From Saccoglossus kowalevskii (Eukaryota > Hemichordata > Enteropneusta > Harrimaniidae): a stretch of 31,358 nt of DNA. The notes below the pieces were generated by a model. That model made no database searches. It saw only the letters and a program-made list of their open reading frames with translations, and had not been told where the DNA came from. The stretch is taken from positions 439,256 to 470,613 of the forward strand of contig NW_003137824.1 of NCBI RefSeq assembly GCF_000003605.2. The letters run 5' to 3'. This document shows, piece after piece, positions 18,507 through 29,742 of the stretch. A program made the position numbers and the translations under genes. Position 1 is the stretch's first letter. The number at the start of each line of letters is the position of its first letter.

Positions 18507-21500
18507 ATGAGCAGAGACGTCTCTTTGAAGGTAGTGTCTGTTTATATCATAGCATCATTATTCAGTGTTGCTGAGTGCCAGACAAAGTTCCTGCACAATG
18601 GTCTGATTGAAGATGAAAGACACAAGACGGCAAAACTATCGTTTAAACTTGGTGATGGTGGGAAAAATGAAGTGCAATTATCTGATGTGAAAAATAAGTT
18701 AATAACACCGACAGCTGATTACAATCATGGAATAAATAGGACCAATAGTTCAGATGCAGGAGGTATCAACATTCATGCTGCAAGTACTTCAAATAGGACA
18801 ACTCAATCGTCAAATAAATTCCTCTCAACACCAGTGTTACTTCATAAGACAAAACCAACCTCAGCAGCATATCTACCAGATTCACTGTATACAAAGTTCA
18901 CTAGGAATTCAACCCATTCAGAAGAAAAATCTGCTACATTTACAACAACAAAGCAGAACTGGTCAACCATTCTTATATCAGTACTCCCACAAAAGCAGAC
19001 CACAGCATGGGGCAGGCCTGTCAAAATAACTGGCAAGTCAGTCGATTTAAATGAAGAAATAACGAGGCAGAATGGGGACACTGGGCAAAGTGTTCCCACA
19101 ACAATGCAACTTAAAGCACAAATTACTTCATGGGACATTCATCAAACTGCATTGGACAAAAGTAGCAGTGAGGTGAATCCAAGTGAATCCCACAGTACTT
19201 TGTTGCCAGTTACCAAAGACAATTTGAGTGTACAATCAAAATGGAGAAGTCTACTAAATGCAACTGGTGCCAGACATATAGTATCACCAGTGTCAATAAA
19301 CGCTTCAAGCATGCCAAGTACACAGAACCACAGCTTATCTTTGTTAGAACACCATTCCAGTGCTTCATTATCAGTTGGCCAGCAGTCTGTTGAAAAAACT
19401 GATATTTTACCGATACTACCCACATTAGAGTCAAGAGTCCATGTGTCTGATGAGATTGAATTACAGTCGTCTACTGCCCTGCTAATGAGTCCTAAAGAAA
19501 GTTCAATTAAATTTGTTCAAAACACCAATACAGAGTTGAGTTCTGATACATCCTTGAGTTCTGGGTCAAGTACACCATTAAAAATGACAACTCATTCTGT
19601 TTTCTTGAACAGAAACACAACAACTAGAAATAGGAATACAAATTCAACTATGTTTGCAGCAAATTCTGAACGTGGTGCAAGAATATCTTCAGTATTAAGT
19701 TTCACAAAAACAATCAATAAGAGTGAAATCACTAATCAACATCAAGGCTCTATGTTAATGAATAATACAACTCATCCAGAACAAAAAACGCATGTTTCCA
19801 CAATGTCAAGTTTGAATGATGACATCAAATCTTCATCTGATATCAGTACTTCACTTCCCACTAATACTGCTTCAACTAAACATTTTCAACAGGCCACCAC
19901 CATCACAGTATCACATCTGAATTCTGATATATTGTCAATATCGTCTGTCACTACAGGACATGTAACAGAATATCCAGATTTATCAGATAAAAATGAAACG
20001 ATTAAAGTTGTTATTCCGGAAACTACATCAAGAATGTTCAGTAGTGATGCAAATACAGAAATACCAGCAAATTCCATAGATGCAGTACAACAAATCACCA
20101 ACACTTCAGTTCCCTCATTTTCTTCAAGTATTAATCGAACCAGTGTACTGAAACCAACAACTGTCTTAAAATCTGACGTTTCAACACAAATGTCAGAATC
20201 CATGAATACTATTAATTCCCTGTTAACTACTTTGAAAGAACCAAATATTAGACCTGAGCCATTCTCTGTGTATACCCCTCCATCACTCACGACAACTAAT
20301 GAAAGTCAAAAGAAACTTACTGATGAACAAGAGCCGTTTACGGAACCATCTGTAAAACCAGAAACAATGATACATGATGCGACTACCGCACCTGCTGATA
20401 AAGGAACGTACAAAACAAGAAAACCAGCAATCTCCACAGCCGTGCTACATCTTACTAGTGACCAAGAATCAAATGTAGAACCAGAGCCATCGATGGAACC
20501 AACCAAACATTTAGTTACCAACACCACTTCAAGTATGAGAACAGTCAGCAAACCAGTAGCAGTTGTGGATCCAGAAGTTGAGCCAGAACCCTTTCCAGAA
20601 CCAACCCAGCAATCAACTACAACCAAACATATTCCCTCTGTTGTGAGTACAGTCAGCGAACCAGAATCGGAGCTACCACACCAATCAGATGAGAAGCATG
20701 ATTCATCTGAAGAGACAGTAACAAGTAAGCCAGAAACGAAGCCAGAATCTGGACCAGCATACCAAACAGTTGAAAAAGACAATTCATCCATAGGGAAAAT
20801 AACAAGTGAACCAGAACCAGAATCAGAACCAGTTGATAGAGACAATTCTTCTGGAGGAAAAGTAACAAGTGAACCAGAAATAGAACCAGAACCAGAAACA
20901 GAAACAGAAACAGAACCAGAACCAGAGTCAAATGTGGAACCTGAATCAGAATATGGAAACCCTGAGCCTGACACAAATAATGAGCCAGAAATTGAACCTG
21001 AGCCAGAAATGCCATCTCATGCTGAACCAGTACCAGAATGGGATACTGCTATTAATGAAGTGTGGGGGCCTGCCTGGGAAATACATGTGTATGGTATTGG
21101 AATCTTGTTTGCACTCTTGGCACTCTACTCCCTTGTCAGTATGATCAGACTTCGATCTCGTAGACTTCTTAGTCAGGGATATTTTATTGCTTTGAACTTT
21201 ATCATGTTAGTGATGGGTATTGACAGAGCTGTGTATTTGTTAGTAGACCCATACAATTCACGCCAGTTATTTCCCGCACCATTAGCTTATTTTTTACATA
21301 GTTTAGCTTTCCCTTGTTTGACATCTGCTTTCAGCATTTTGTTTCTGGCTCTTTTGCAATCTACAAAAATGCAGTTGGTTTCTCCTAAAATCCAAAAAGT
21401 TAAGATTTTAACTTCAATTATTTGTGTGCATTTTGCACTTTCTGTTTCAGCTGACCTAATTGTTGGGTTCACCTCCCAGGCCAAGATACTTCTTCTTGTT

Positions 21501-22937
21501 TGCCAAGCTGCCTTTGTTCTTTGGGGTCTTCTAATTTCTTGTAGTTACATTTATATTTTTAAAAGATTATATAGTTCTACAGTCCATAGGCTCAGAGAAA
21601 TGAGAAAAATGAGTCTACAAAAAGCTGTATATGCTTTACCAGGAATAAGACCAATTAGGAAAAAGCCAAGGACAAGCTTAGGTACAGCTGTAAAGGTTAC
21701 CCTTGTTACTGCCAGCTTTGGATTACTTTGCTGTGGACTGCAGCTGTATGGGATGGTGGATGTGTATGGGTTACATGCTCGACATGAAGCCCCACAGCCG
21801 TGGCCTTGGTGGATTTTCCAGTTCACTTTCAGACTCTGTGAGCTAGGAATGTGTGTGACAATGAGTTATGTTGCAACACAGCCATTTCGTTACACCAGGA
21901 AAGGAGAAAGAAAACATAGCAGTATAAATTTTAGCTGGTGTACGAAATGTTGCTGTTATAACCAGCATAATATCAGTGGGCTTGATGTTAATAAATACCA
22001 GTACTCGTCATCCGGGGAGGATGAGCTTCAGATAATTCCGGAATTTGATGCTAATCCTTACTTGCACAATCCATACCACGAACTACGGGAATGTCCTACA
22101 ACTGCGGATGGAAAAAACAAAACTGTAAAATATAAAACAACTGATTTTTCCTCTGGATTGAACGGAAAGACAATGAGTACCTCTCCGCAAAGCAATTCCC
22201 TGCCAAGCCCCAGTGGGGGTGATTCATCTTTGGACTTCAGCCCTGGTGTTCTATCCACATTTAGCCTTGGTGGCAGTATTGACAATGCATTAGCAGATAG
22301 GGGGCTGCAGTTCAGTAGAGCAGTCAGCATTCATAATGTTGATAAATCACTCGGTAACAGTTTTAGTGATAGTCAAAATGGGAATGCAAAATCTCTGTCT
22401 CAGCAAAATGTTGGCGTAGAATCAAAACAAAACAATATCAGTGTTTCTATGATGGAACTTGGAATGAGTTCCACAAACTCTTCAAAACAAAGTTTGCCTC
22501 AAAGGTTGAAAGAATCTTTCTCTAAACTTGGAAACTCCAATTCATCTATAGGGGTCAGGAGACAGTATTCACAAGTTTCCATCAATAGTATTGATAGTCC
22601 AGTTTATACCAGTAAAGTCACAAACATTCAGAGGAGCCAAAGTATGCATACTCAGCCAAACATTCCAGATAAAGAACTATATTATCTGGGTAAAAGAGAC
22701 TTGCATCCAACGTTAGGAATTACCGAACAGATTGAGCAGCTTCTGGAAAGTGGTAGCGAAAGTGATCAGCAACAGAATGCTGATTATTGTTCAACAGAAA
22801 CTGAGCTGCTGAATTCGTCGCGCGATTCAGAAATTGATCGAACTAGCGAGGTCTCCAAGACAGAGTCTGAGGTGCATGCAAATTTAGCCGAGCTTGAGCA
22901 TGAATTCAGTGACACTTCTATAACAATTGAATTGTAA
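18507..22937 (+). CDS. PRRT3/PRRT4-like: PRRT3/PRRT4-like seven-pass membrane protein, single coding exon
   Basis: 1476 residues from ATG 18507; the in-frame TTG at 18498 is not a credible start. Order: hydrophobic signal peptide (about 7-22), Ser/Thr-rich ectodomain with many N-glycosylation sequons (to about 600), Glu-Pro-rich stalk (about 610-850), then WGPAWEIHVYG (853-863) leading into seven hydrophobic spans near 862-880, 892-912, 930-950, 967-987, 993-1018, 1062-1082 and 1101-1122. RLCELG lies in the last span. A Cys cluster (1145, 1148-1150) and a 330-residue Ser-rich tail follow. The WExHxYG entry and seven-span block resemble vertebrate PRRT3/PRRT4, whose function is poorly known; those are about 900-980 residues, so this ectodomain is longer. 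Function is not deducible. Confidence 0.85.
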   Translation: MSRDVSLKVVSVYIIASLFSVAECQTKFLHNGLIEDERHKTAKLSFKLGDGGKNEVQLSDVKNKLITPTADYNHGINRTNSSDAGGINIHAASTSNRTTQSSNKFLSTPVLLHKTKPTSAAYLPDSLYTKFTRNSTHSEEKSATFTTTKQNWSTILISVLPQKQTTAWGRPVKITGKSVDLNEEITRQNGDTGQSVPTTMQLKAQITSWDIHQTALDKSSSEVNPSESHSTLLPVTKDNLSVQSKWRSLLNATGARHIVSPVSINASSMPSTQNHSLSLLEHHSSASLSVGQQSVEKTDILPILPTLESRVHVSDEIELQSSTALLMSPKESSIKFVQNTNTELSSDTSLSSGSSTPLKMTTHSVFLNRNTTTRNRNTNSTMFAANSERGARISSVLSFTKTINKSEITNQHQGSMLMNNTTHPEQKTHVSTMSSLNDDIKSSSDISTSLPTNTASTKHFQQATTITVSHLNSDILSISSVTTGHVTEYPDLSDKNETIKVVIPETTSRMFSSDANTEIPANSIDAVQQITNTSVPSFSSSINRTSVLKPTTVLKSDVSTQMSESMNTINSLLTTLKEPNIRPEPFSVYTPPSLTTTNESQKKLTDEQEPFTEPSVKPETMIHDATTAPADKGTYKTRKPAISTAVLHLTSDQESNVEPEPSMEPTKHLVTNTTSSMRTVSKPVAVVDPEVEPEPFPEPTQQSTTTKHIPSVVSTVSEPESELPHQSDEKHDSSEETVTSKPETKPESGPAYQTVEKDNSSIGKITSEPEPESEPVDRDNSSGGKVTSEPEIEPEPETETETEPEPESNVEPESEYGNPEPDTNNEPEIEPEPEMPSHAEPVPEWDTAINEVWGPAWEIHVYGIGILFALLALYSLVSMIRLRSRRLLSQGYFIALNFIMLVMGIDRAVYLLVDPYNSRQLFPAPLAYFLHSLAFPCLTSAFSILFLALLQSTKMQLVSPKIQKVKILTSIICVHFALSVSADLIVGFTSQAKILLLVCQAAFVLWGLLISCSYIYIFKRLYSSTVHRLREMRKMSLQKAVYALPGIRPIRKKPRTSLGTAVKVTLVTASFGLLCCGLQLYGMVDVYGLHARHEAPQPWPWWIFQFTFRLCELGMCVTMSYVATQPFRYTRKGERKHSSINFSWCTKCCCYNQHNISGLDVNKYQYSSSGEDELQIIPEFDANPYLHNPYHELRECPTTADGKNKTVKYKTTDFSSGLNGKTMSTSPQSNSLPSPSGGDSSLDFSPGVLSTFSLGGSIDNALADRGLQFSRAVSIHNVDKSLGNSFSDSQNGNAKSLSQQNVGVESKQNNISVSMMELGMSSTNSSKQSLPQRLKESFSKLGNSNSSIGVRRQYSQVSINSIDSPVYTSKVTNIQRSQSMHTQPNIPDKELYYLGKRDLHPTLGITEQIEQLLESGSESDQQQNADYCSTETELLNSSRDSEIDRTSEVSKTESEVHANLAELEHEFSDTSITIEL

Positions 22938-23329
22938 CTGATTGGGGTCTGCTGAATCAGTGCTGTGTATTATAGTTTGTTCTTGGTCTTAGAAGTTGAA
23001 CTTCAAAAAACAATTGACTAAGTTTTTAATTGACGTTATATTATATTTTCTATGTTTGGATATATTTAATTTGTTAAAATTTTAAATTGGTTTTGTTAAT
23101 GTTTTTAAAATAGCTATAAATGCATTTTGGAATCAGTTATCCTGGATATTTGTATACAGTAACAGTAAAGCATTATATTGTTATTTGCTGCATTATGGAG
23201 AATACAGTTTACTGTACTGTACTGTACTGTACTGTGTTTGAGCTATTAGAAGTGTACACACCAAGTAAATGCCATGTTAGAAAAGTTTACTTGATATATA
23301 CACAAATGTTGCATTCCCACTTTGTATTA
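22938..23329 (+). other. 3'UTR of the PRRT-like gene (extent unknown)
   Basis: AT-rich sequence after the TAA at 22935-22937. It includes a TACTG pentamer run (about 23212-23235). No AATAAA occurs before the MITE that follows. Confidence 0.6.
23212..23235 (+). repeat. (TACTG)n pentanucleotide repeat
   Basis: Four to five tandem TACTG units in the presumed 3'UTR. Confidence 0.85.
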
Positions 23330-23528
23330 CTGTAAAATACTTTATTTTAGCTGGAATTGATTTTCGCCGAAAAGACATTTTGAGGGTTTTGTATGGAATT
23401 TATTTTCACTGATTTTTGACGAGTTGAATGTACATTATATAAAAAAAAGTCTATTCACTGGAATTTAAATTCACTGAATAATTACTTCAGCGAAAATTAT
23501 TTCTAAGCAAAAATAAAGTATTCTACAG
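23330..23528 (+). mobile_element. MITE copy 2 (CTGTRAAATAC family)
   Basis: Flanked by TA on both sides (23328-23329 and 23529-23530). The roughly 40-base terminal inverted repeats start CTGTAAAATACTTTATTTT and end GTATTCTACAG. The right arm contains AATAAA (23512-23517), the first such signal downstream of the PRRT-like stop codon. Confidence 0.9.
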
Positions 23529-23573
23529 TATATGAAGAACACCTTCACTGATTATTGTGATCACCATGGAAAT

Positions 23574-23579
23574 AATAAA
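23574..23579 (+). promoter_or_regulatory. candidate AATAAA poly(A) signal
   Basis: Second AATAAA after the PRRT-like stop, about 640 bases downstream; a third is at 23908-23913. Which is used cannot be told from sequence. Confidence 0.35.
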
Positions 23580-26500
23580 ATTGGTTGGTTTGACAACAAA
23601 CCCAGAAATATTGGTAGCTTGTACTGAAGATCAAGGTGTCTAATCACCAAATCACTTGAGTCTGATTTGAATTTATGCGAATTGAATGAAATCCATTGGG
23701 CTTTGTAAAGGGACTTCTGCAGTGGGAATGCAACTGTAAAACAAAACACTTTTGCATTGACTTTGTCATGGTTACCAGTCTTCTATGTGATTTCAGGTAA
23801 AATAGAATCGTGATGGCAAGTCTGAGTGCATATTTTCTCTCTCTTAGTAACATGTGCGCTTAAGTAAATTATGGTTGTCCTTTTGAATGTTTACGACCCA
23901 ACAATGCAATAAATATAATTTTTGATTGATGTGTGTATAGAGATGTACTTCTAATACAGCATGTATGGTACAAATGTACATGTACACCTGCCTGGATCCA
24001 CACCTGACATTGATAATATAGTTTCATATGTTGCATATATTGCACATATTCTATTGTCAATGACTCTTGACTAGTTGCATGTATGTCATACTAGTACTGA
24101 TGACCTTAATTTTCGCTGATTTTTCCCTTTCAATACTGTACTTATTTTAATTTTATTTTAAAAAATGGTTAAAAAACATTTGATATCACAAACCCACAGA
24201 ATACTTGGTTCTTGTTTTTACCATTTAAAGATTTGTTACTTTGAAAGATGAAATGAACAGCAATATACTTGTATACTAGGAACATCATTTCACAACTTTG
24301 CCATGTCACTGGTACAGTATTTGCTCTTTTTGTTGCGTATGGGCCTATATAAATTACAGCTGTATTTCTATGGTCGAAAATAAGTGATTTAGTATACAAC
24401 AAATACAATTTTTGGTTTATGTCCACATTTATTGGAGATGCGCATCTAATGAAGCAAATATAGTACATTGTATAAATTTGGTTATTTAATATTTGAATGT
24501 CAAAGTCAACTGTCATCACCTGTCACAATTTGAAACCTGTGTGTAATTTTTTCATATTTCCATAAACTAATTTGCTGAAGATATGTACATGTATGTGGTG
24601 GAAAATCATTTCATTTGGTGGAAAATTACGAACAAAATTATAGAAAATATCTAAAATGTACCAAACAACTATATAGCAGCTGTTGAATGTTTTAATATTT
24701 AAGTATTTAAATGAAATGAAAAATGTCATAAAATAATATAAAAAAGAATAGCAATTTCATTGTTCCTGTGGAAAATTAATCTTATTAGCAGAGTTATCGC
24801 CAATAAATATTTCTATTTCATTGGATACTGAGGATTGTCACAGTCACAATCAAACCTTTTCTTTTCCGTCCCTTAAAATTGTCTATTGACAATTTTTCCT
24901 GTCTATAAAAAAATAAACTCCATTTAAATTGATAGCTGAAATAATGCTAAAATACTATACGCGTAATTTAGTGAATGCATCTTCTTCAATCCCTTCACTG
25001 CTTAGTTTAGAAAAGTTTCTTATACTATTTTATGTAAACATAAATTTATAATCAAAATTGCAACTTTAATGCTGGCATTTTGTTGTATTCAAGAATAAAC
25101 AATAAGTTGTATTATTTGTAATTGTTGTAATATGTGTGCAATTGAACATCCCTCCTTCCTGTCTTGGTGATTTTACAACTGAGGAAGCCCTGTGTCTCAG
25201 TGAATTTGAATTTATTCCATATGTGTTTTACTGGATGCTAATAATGGTTGTCATCTGGAAGATGAAATGTGAACCATTTCAAGGTATTTCTAGTTCAATG
25301 CCATGGATACTTCTTGTACTAGGACTTGCATCCATACTGAGAAGGCATTTTGATAATGCAGTCCACAAGGGGTGGGTCATTCAGTTTAAGGTTGAGGCAT
25401 TAATTTGAGAGAAATGGGAAGTGTTTGGTGTCTGATACACCGAATAAGTTTATTGAGAACATGAGAACACATGAAAATTTCCCAGGAGGAATAAAAAATG
25501 GTAACGCAGCAAAAATACAATAAAAAGATACCAGTAACACCATTAGGTTGCATATTTACCTTGCTATCATGTGAAGGTGCAAAAATCCCCCCCTCCCCCA
25601 AGCAAAAATGCTTGACCCTAAAGCAGGGATCAGTTTCTGAGAGGCAACATACAAATTGATCAAAGCTTGGGATAAAATATATTAGTTACTGTCAATAACA
25701 CAGGGAATCTCTCGAATACCAGCCATGTTATCTCAAGTTCAAAGTGCTAAACAAGCAAACTGTAATGACAGTATATAGACTGTAAATGCCTTGACCATAA
25801 TTCTCCCACTTTGGGTGTTTAAATGTACAAGTATTCATAAAATTGTATTCTTAGGGTCAAGGTTAATTTAAACTGCAGGAGTTTGTACCCCCAATTCCTT
25901 ACCATACATACTTTCACAAAGTTAAATTCAAATCGAATTACTGCAAAAGCTCAAGCTTATGGGGAAAATTTCTAGACTTTCATCATGAGTATAATGATTG
26001 TAAAGTCTTATTCTTCAATTTATTTATTTAGCCAAGTGAAGGGTAAAATTGTTTCTGATACCAATCTCCTATGTCCAGGTCATTTCACTAATTTGTTGAT
26101 TGAGAAATACAACCATGGACAATGAAGATCATTCATAGTGTATGCAGGTAATCTCGATTACAGCAAACATAGCCCCAGGTATCAAATACTTCCAGTTATA
26201 ACAATCTATTTGTCCGGCTCCAATCTCACTGTCTTGAAATGTACAAACAACTAAAATAAATAAATAGACTGTGTTACATTTACAGTTCTATTGGTCCCTT
26301 GGGAGACATTTTTTAACAAGTCAATAATTCAGTCTACTTAATCTTGCTGTCAAGAACAATCTTATATAGTGCCTCTAGTCATCCAAAATAATCTGGTTAG
26401 CACTATTTCAGTATATGATTCATTCACTGTAATGTGACACACATGCAGCTGACTAGAACCATACACATGTGTGTCTCTTTAAAAGAAGCAATATCTGTAA

Positions 26501-27190
26501 CTATCAATCTTTTTTTCCCCCAACTTCTATTTTTAATAAAACATTTCCTGTGTCATTAGTGCCAATTTGTAATGGCCATTGTCGAAATGTGAACACTGGA
26601 AGCATAGCTTATACGTTATAGAATGACGTACATTAAATCACTCGTAAAAAGATGGGGACAGGGTTGTCCAGAGCGCACCATCTATTGAAATCAAGTTTTA
26701 TCAAGCGAACCAAGGAATTATGTACATGATGACAACTTATCGGTGAAATGTCAACAATACCTAGCAATGTTGTGAGCCTAAGCCTCTCTCAGACGGTCTC
26801 TCACTGATGATATTATGTGTTGTAATGTTCTATGGTCCTCATCACATGACCAATTTCAACAAAATGGTGACTACTTGACCCTTTGTTTTCACATTGTATT
26901 TTTATAAAACTTTAGCCTTGTGTGGGGTTACTTTGCCATGTAATATTTGGTAAGATTTGGTCTTCTTTGAAAGCATAAGCTGTTTTTTAACGAATTATTT
27001 TTTTAACCAATGTAGTACTGGGTATTGAGCCAAAATCACATGTACCCTTGTGAACTGAGTGATATGTCATGCAATGTGGTATATATATTTATGAAAATAG
27101 CCAGAATAAAATTTTTTTGGTTTTCCAAAAATATCTAGGTGGTGTTCACATACAGTGTATGCATGCCATAAACATTCTAACATGTCATTT
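23580..27190. other. intergenic DNA, no supported gene
   Basis: About 3.6 kb of AT-rich sequence. The open frame 25136-25408 lacks an ATG start and recognised similarity (see rejected list). No RNA gene or clear repeat seen. Confidence 0.55.
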
Positions 27191-28390
27191 CATTTTTTAG
27201 CTGTCGACTTAGCTTATAATATGAGTGATCGTCCTGCGTCTGTGTCAACTTTTTACTTTTTCGACTTCTTCTTGAAAACTACATACTTATTGCTTTAATA
27301 CTTGGTGTATATGTACCTTTGAAAGACCTCTCTTAGATTTGTTCATTTCATGATGATAACTTTAATTCTTTAATAAAAGTGATATTTTTGACTTCTTGTT
27401 GGAAACTGCAAGTCGGATTGCTTTGATATTACATATATATGTACTACATATAGACCTCTCTCAGATTAGTTCATTTCGTGATGATATCTTCAATATTCTA
27501 CCACTAATTTTGATGAATATTTTTGGTAAAAAGTGATATTTTTAACTTATGTATGCTTGCTTTGATATTATATATATATAGGTCCTACATGTGGACCGCT
27601 CTCAGATTTGTTCATTTCGAGATGACATCTTTGATTCTCTGATTTTGATGAATATTTTTATCCCTTTTGGTAAAAAGTGTTATTTTTGACTTCTTGTTGA
27701 AAACCGCAAGTCTGATTGCTTTGATATGATATATAAATGTATAGGTACAAATGATAGTCCTCTCTAAGATTTGTTCATTTCGTGATGGTATTTAAATTTT
27801 CTAATTTTGGTGATTATCGGTATATGTATCGCCAAAAGGGTTCCCAAAATCACCACTTCTGTCTGTAAAGGCTATGATATTTTACCCTGTCTGTCTAAAA
27901 AGGGGTATTCTTTTTTCATTATTTCTGTCTGAGAAGGTGTCCATATTTTCCAAAAACTGTCTCTAGAGCTTGAGTGATCAAACAATCAGGAGAATGAAGC
28001 TGAATTTTTCTTTCTGTAACTTCATTTCAATCGTCATATTGCATTTTTTCTTTCAAGCCCACCTGCTTTTCCCTTGGTACCATATATGCTTACCCTATTT
28101 GGAAAGGGGTGTCAAATATCAGTTTGTCACAAAAGGGGTAGGGATTTCAAACAACCAGCAACACACCCCTGTCAGTATTTTTTGCAAGTACCCCACCCCC
28201 CCCCCGAATATATAGGTACTACATGTGGACCGCTCTCAAATTTGTTCATTTCGAGATTATATTTCTGATTCTCTAATTTTGCTGAATATTTTTGTGATTT
28301 TTGGTAAAAAGTGATATTTTTTTAATTCTTGTTCAAAACAGCAAGTTTGATACTTTGATACACATTTTCTAATGATATCTTCTGTTCTTT
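27190..28390 (+). repeat. degenerate tandem repeat array, interrupted
   Basis: A module containing GACTTCTTGTTGAAAACTGC, GATTGCTTTGATAT, GACCTCTCTCAGATTTGTTC and ATTTCGTGATGATAT recurs. The third block falls at 27325, 27453, 27594, 27756 and 28228. Spacing is 128-162 bases except the last, where about 330 extra bases (about 27830-28210) intervene. Confidence 0.75.
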
Positions 28391-29420
28391 AATTGAAATG
28401 TGCATTGCTAACAGCAGAGCTATCTCAGCCGAGAGGCTGCTTGTTGTTCATTTAGTACAAGGTTCATTTTGGTTCATTTACAAATTACAATATGAACACA
28501 TTTTATCAACACTTTAAATTGAAGTTTAATTGATCACCTGACCATTCATTGGTATGTAGTAAGTGCCACCATCAATTGCAATGGAATCTGTCATGTAATT
28601 GATACACACCTCAATTGATTGGCCCACTGTTCCTGCTTGTAAAGTATCACTGAAAGTACATACCAGTATATACTGGTACTGTAAACATTTAATTTTCAAG
28701 GTTTGATGGTGCTATGTATGTATATTTTTTCCATTAGAAGCACATGTTTGTATAAAAAAAAATCTTAATAAGTTAGTAATAATAAATCAAAACATAGTGT
28801 TAGATCTCAGTGTAATAAAACCCAAACGAAAATGTGGCTTATATGTGCACATTGGAAATGTGCTCTAAGAAAAAGATGTCTTCTAACAGCAGTTATTTAT
28901 AGTTAAGAGTTGATTTGTTATATTGAGTCAGGATCAGGGGTTGCCAAGGGCAGAAACGTCTGCCCATCAAGTTGTTGGAAAAGTTGTGAAAAGAATATAA
29001 AATAACTTTTTGATTCAAATAATCAATTATAATCAAATGAATTTACAATTTCAAATGTGTATTTATTCACATTAAAGGTGAAATCCAAGGGATTGTACCA
29101 GAGAATCTTGTGACCACCAATCTTTATATTGATTACCTAGTGGGCCGGGTTTCACAACACTTTAATAACTGATTGCCAATTACTGTATTTAATAAAGGAG
29201 CATATAAATAAAAAAATTAATTGTATACTTGAATATTTTGAACATAGACATTTATGTTAGCACTTGCACTACTATAGAATAAATATGATAATTGTTGTTT
29301 TATTTCCTATAAACTATAAACATTACATTTATTTCAGTCTGCGTCAACAATTAGTTGAAGAAAATCTAACAATTTTTTTTGTCATGGAATGAAAATATTT
29401 ATCTTTAAAGCAGGAGGACC
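28391..29420. other. intergenic DNA, nothing recognised
   Basis: AT-rich sequence without a supported gene or repeat. Confidence 0.55.
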
Positions 29421-29482
29421 GTCACCTGCAAAGGATCATGGGTAGATGCTTGTTTGTAAACAATGACACGCTATGGCCATCT

Positions 29483-29494
29483 GACGCATGCGCA
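29483..29494. promoter_or_regulatory. NRF1-like palindromic site
   Basis: GACGCATGCGCA differs at one base from the NRF1 consensus TGCGCATGCGCA. It sits in a locally less AT-rich stretch (29410-29500) with no gene identified on either side. Confidence 0.3.
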
Positions 29495-29533
29495 AGTGGC
29501 AATTCTCCCACTTTAATAAAATATTTTATTGTA

Positions 29534-29740
29534 CTGTGAAATACTTAATTTTTGCTTGGAAAAAAATTTTCGCTATTTCTGCTGAAGGAGTGATTCAGTG
29601 AAAATAAAATCCAGCGAATATACCTTTTTTCCTATATTTTTCATTAAACTCGCCAAAAATCAGTGAAAATAAATTCCATGCAAAACACCTAAAGTCTTTT
29701 CAGCGAAAAATAATTCCAGCTTAAATAAAGTATTTTACAG
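29534..29740 (-). mobile_element. MITE copy 3 (CTGTRAAATAC family), inverted
   Basis: Flanked by TA on both sides (29532-29533 and 29741-29742). Ends are CTGTGAAATACTT and TAAAGTATTTTACAG. Its interior matches copies 1 and 2 in reverse complement. Confidence 0.9.
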
Positions 29741-29742
29741 TA

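Noticed and set aside
20306-20974. 222-residue minus-strand open frame rich in Ser and Gly
   Set aside because: It is the antisense shadow of the Glu-Pro repeats in the PRRT-like gene; low complexity and no independent support.
25136-25408. 90-residue open frame with two hydrophobic stretches
   Set aside because: It begins at GTG, has no recognised similarity and no matching splice borders. It could be a stray exon, but I cannot support it.
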